Both the position numbers and the translations under genes were made by a program. Below are positions 6,415 through 7,867 of a stretch of 7,867 nt of DNA, piece after piece. Position 1 is the first letter of the stretch, and each line of letters opens with the position of its first letter. Source of the DNA: an uncultured Aliterella sp. (lineage in GTDB: Bacteria > Cyanobacteriota > Cyanobacteriia > Cyanobacteriales > Chroococcidiopsidaceae); the NCBI GenBank assembly GCA_905479905.1, contig CAJQOK010000004.1, positions 1-7,867 on the forward strand. Direction: 5' to 3'. Under the pieces are notes generated by a model. That model made no database searches, had not been told where the DNA came from, and saw only the letters and a program-made list of their open reading frames with translations.

Positions 6415-6473
6415 TAAGGCGCTCAAACTAAGATATTTTTAAAATTGATCTGGAGAATTAAGGCGCTCAAACT
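6415..6473. repeat. 15-bp direct repeat at 44-bp spacing
   Basis: TAAGGCGCTCAAACT occurs identically at 6415-6429 and 6459-6473, in the intergenic region between the divergent reductase and kinase genes. A partly conserved AGATA follows each copy. The 44-bp period is about four helical turns, so both copies would face the same side of the DNA, as expected for paired regulator binding sites; a local 44-bp duplication that has since diverged is the other explanation. Confidence 0.75.
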
Positions 6474-6490
6474 GTAGATACTAGAAATGT

Positions 6491-6571
6491 ACAAAACCTA
6501 AAGAAATCCTCGTGAGTAAGCCGAAAGTAACCAATGTCAGCACTGTTCTCTTACATAGTTTTAGGTTTTGT
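6491..6571 (+). promoter_or_regulatory. Long-range 12-bp inverted repeat in the kinase leader, followed by T5
   Basis: ACAAAACCTAAA (6491-6502) is the exact reverse complement of TTTAGGTTTTGT (6560-6571), with 57 nt between. The right arm runs into further T residues (to 6575) just before the kinase ribosome binding site. In RNA this would form a stem with a long or internally structured loop, resembling an attenuator or leader regulator. It matches no riboswitch class I can recognise. The pairing is seen; any function is inference. Confidence 0.4.
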
Positions 6572-6579
6572 TTTTCGTT

Positions 6580-6584
6580 GAGGA
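6580..6584 (+). promoter_or_regulatory. Ribosome binding site of the histidine kinase gene
   Basis: GAGGA, 9 nt before the ATG at 6594, is a good Shine-Dalgarno at standard spacing and fixes the start. It lies just downstream of the leader stem, so folding there could affect access. Confidence 0.7.
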
Positions 6585-6593
6585 CATTGTTAT

Positions 6594-7867
6594 ATGGTTA
6601 AGCTCAATCAATCCTCTTTTCGTCGCATTCTGCTGTCAAGAATATTACTTCTTAGCCTACCAGTTTTGTTAATCGGCGAAGTGGTAGCATTTCGCCATGT
6701 CCGATCTAAATTGCTAGAAACATCGATTCAGCACCTTAATGTCAGCGCTAAGGAAAAAAGTAGACAGATCCAAGCGCAGATTGCCACTATGCAAACAAAA
6801 ATGCTGTTAGCAAGTCAAATTACAGCGCTCAAATCGGGTTCGCCGATTTTTGTTAGACAATTTTTAGAAAAACTCCTGCTTCAACTCCCAAATCATATTA
6901 AGTGCCTTCAACTTACAAGCTTGCCAGACGATAAATTAATTGCTAGTACCTGTAAAAGTCGCGATCGGGTCATAAAACAAGAATTGTGGTCACAGCAAGA
7001 CGATTTGCTTTACGAAGCGCAAAATATTCAGGTTCAATTGGTATTTGCACCCTCATCCCCTACTACTACACAAATGCAGCTACTATTATCGGCTCCTGTG
7101 TATGATACTGGGCTGCAACGACGTTATGCCTTGACAATGCAATCAATTTTAAGCAGTCGAAGTAATAATAGTGAGTCAGCTAAGGTCACAATGGCAGCTT
7201 CTACAGTAATAATTGCCGAAAATGGCACAATTATCGCCCATCCAACAGCCGAACTTGTAGGAAAAAATATTAGTCAACAGCCAAACTACCCGCAATGGAA
7301 AAAGATAATTAGCAAGGCGATCGCGCGGCAAAATGATGAAAAATTAAATAATTTCTCCTTTACCCAAAATGGCGAAACCCTCCTAGCCAGCTACAAAGTT
7401 ATTGATAGCCCGATTTCTACCGAACGAGGCAAACACTGGATCATACTCGCTGTAACACCCCAAAGCACAGCCCTACAAGGTTTAAAAGAAATAAAATTAA
7501 TTTTATTTGTACTTACTCTCAGCTTACTAGGTGCAAGCCTACTAACAGCCCTACGTCTGGCGCGGGAATTGGCAGAACCATTAGAACAACTAGGTGACTA
7601 CGCCCTCAAGCTGCAAAATCATCATGAAGTAAAACGGATGCCCCATAATTTTAAAATTAGGGAATTCAATCAATTAGCATCTGCCCTCGATTTGATGGTA
7701 AAACGGTTGAAACTGTCGGCTGAAGAACTAGAAAAAGCTTGGACTGAAGCAAAGGCTGCTAACGAAAGTAAAAGCAATTTTTTAGCCACAACTTCTCACG
7801 AACTGCGAAACCCCCTCAACGCCATCATCAACTGCATTCGTTTAGTTCGAGATGACTACTGCGACGA
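6594..7867 (+). CDS. Membrane sensor histidine kinase (Cache-like/HAMP/HisKA), 3' partial
   Basis: The frame is open from ATG 6594 to the right edge, giving the first 424 residues. Layout: short basic N-terminus; membrane segment 1 at about 12-33 (ILLLSLPVLLIGEVVAF); a periplasmic sensor of about 265 residues with a Cache-like signature TVIIAENGTIIAHPTAELVG (204-223) and closing strand HWIILAVTPQ (281-290); membrane segment 2 at about 302-322; a HAMP linker (about 323-378, with AEPLEQLGDYALKL); a short coiled coil (SAEELEKAWTEAKAANESK); and the HisKA helix with phospho-acceptor H402 in the H-box SHELRNPLNAI. The usual Thr after Arg is Asn here. The ATPase domain (N, G boxes) lies beyond the window, so whether it is a simple or hybrid kinase is unknown. 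The sensor probably binds a small extracellular ligand, as Cache domains do, but the ligand cannot be deduced. It is divergent from the reductase gene. Confidence 0.93.
   Translation, partial: MVKLNQSSFRRILLSRILLLSLPVLLIGEVVAFRHVRSKLLETSIQHLNVSAKEKSRQIQAQIATMQTKMLLASQITALKSGSPIFVRQFLEKLLLQLPNHIKCLQLTSLPDDKLIASTCKSRDRVIKQELWSQQDDLLYEAQNIQVQLVFAPSSPTTTQMQLLLSAPVYDTGLQRRYALTMQSILSSRSNNSESAKVTMAASTVIIAENGTIIAHPTAELVGKNISQQPNYPQWKKIISKAIARQNDEKLNNFSFTQNGETLLASYKVIDSPISTERGKHWIILAVTPQSTALQGLKEIKLILFVLTLSLLGASLLTALRLARELAEPLEQLGDYALKLQNHHEVKRMPHNFKIREFNQLASALDLMVKRLKLSAEELEKAWTEAKAANESKSNFLATTSHELRNPLNAIINCIRLVRDDYCD

Larger units (their letters stand above)
143..7324. repeat. HIP1 palindromes (GCGATCGC), seven copies across the window
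   Basis: Exact copies start at 143, 867, 4670, 5114, 5348, 6207 and 7317, about one per 1.1 kb and all inside coding sequence. A random octamer would be expected about 0.1 times in this length. This abundance is typical of many cyanobacterial chromosomes and supports the taxonomic call. The entry marks a dispersed repeat; the interval between first and last copy is not itself one element. Confidence 0.93.

Noticed and set aside
6503..6559. A known riboswitch in the kinase leader (glnA RNA, cyclic-di-GMP or ydaO type)
   Set aside because: The conserved cores of these classes were not found; only a CCGAAAG stretch gave a superficial resemblance.
1..7867. A mobile element, defence island or CRISPR array
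   Set aside because: No transposase, integrase, terminal inverted repeats with target duplications, or regularly spaced repeats were seen; the window reads as ordinary chromosomal genes.

Overview
The window looks like chromosomal DNA from a cyanobacterium. The palindrome GCGATCGC (HIP1), a hallmark of many cyanobacterial genomes, occurs seven times in 7.9 kb. Every recognisable gene has a typical cyanobacterial form, and the nitrogen genes carry matches to the cyanobacterial NtcA operator GTA-N8-TAC. A filamentous or Chroococcidiopsis-like lineage is plausible, but the sequence does not fix the genus.

Layout. (1) 2-532 (+): C-terminal end of a Ski2/Mtr4-like DEAD/DEAH-box helicase (DSHCT domain), cut by the left edge. 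(2) 533-661: a textbook NtcA-dependent promoter. (3) 662-2092 (+): an Amt-family ammonium transporter. (4) 2093-2289: convergent intergenic region with hairpins, one probably serving as terminator for the next gene. (5) 2290-3915 (-): a second, clearly divergent Amt transporter with a long basic N-terminus. (6) 3916-4363: a 448-bp gene-poor region with three exact GTA-N8-TAC motifs and one N9 variant. (7) 4364-5551 (-): a COG3146/FemAB-like GNAT-fold predicted N-acyltransferase. (8) 5581-6294 (-): a stand-alone RibD C-terminal-type reductase, probably co-transcribed with the acyltransferase. (9) 6295-6593: divergent intergenic region with a 15-bp direct repeat at 44-bp spacing and a long-range 12-bp inverted repeat in the kinase leader. 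(10) 6594 to the right edge (+): N-terminal 424 residues of a membrane sensor histidine kinase (two membrane segments, Cache-like sensor, HAMP, HisKA H-box).

How it fits together. The two ammonium transporters belong to different Amt subgroups, point tail to tail, and both have NtcA-type motifs upstream, so the centre of the window reads as a nitrogen-scavenging locus induced under nitrogen limitation. The helicase, the reductase/acyltransferase pair and the kinase show no sequence-level link to that role. No mobile element, CRISPR array, tRNA or rRNA was seen. I found no convincing unprecedented system. The best leads are the NtcA-motif cluster at 4033-4240 (with a possible divergent small transcript) and the structured leader of the histidine kinase.
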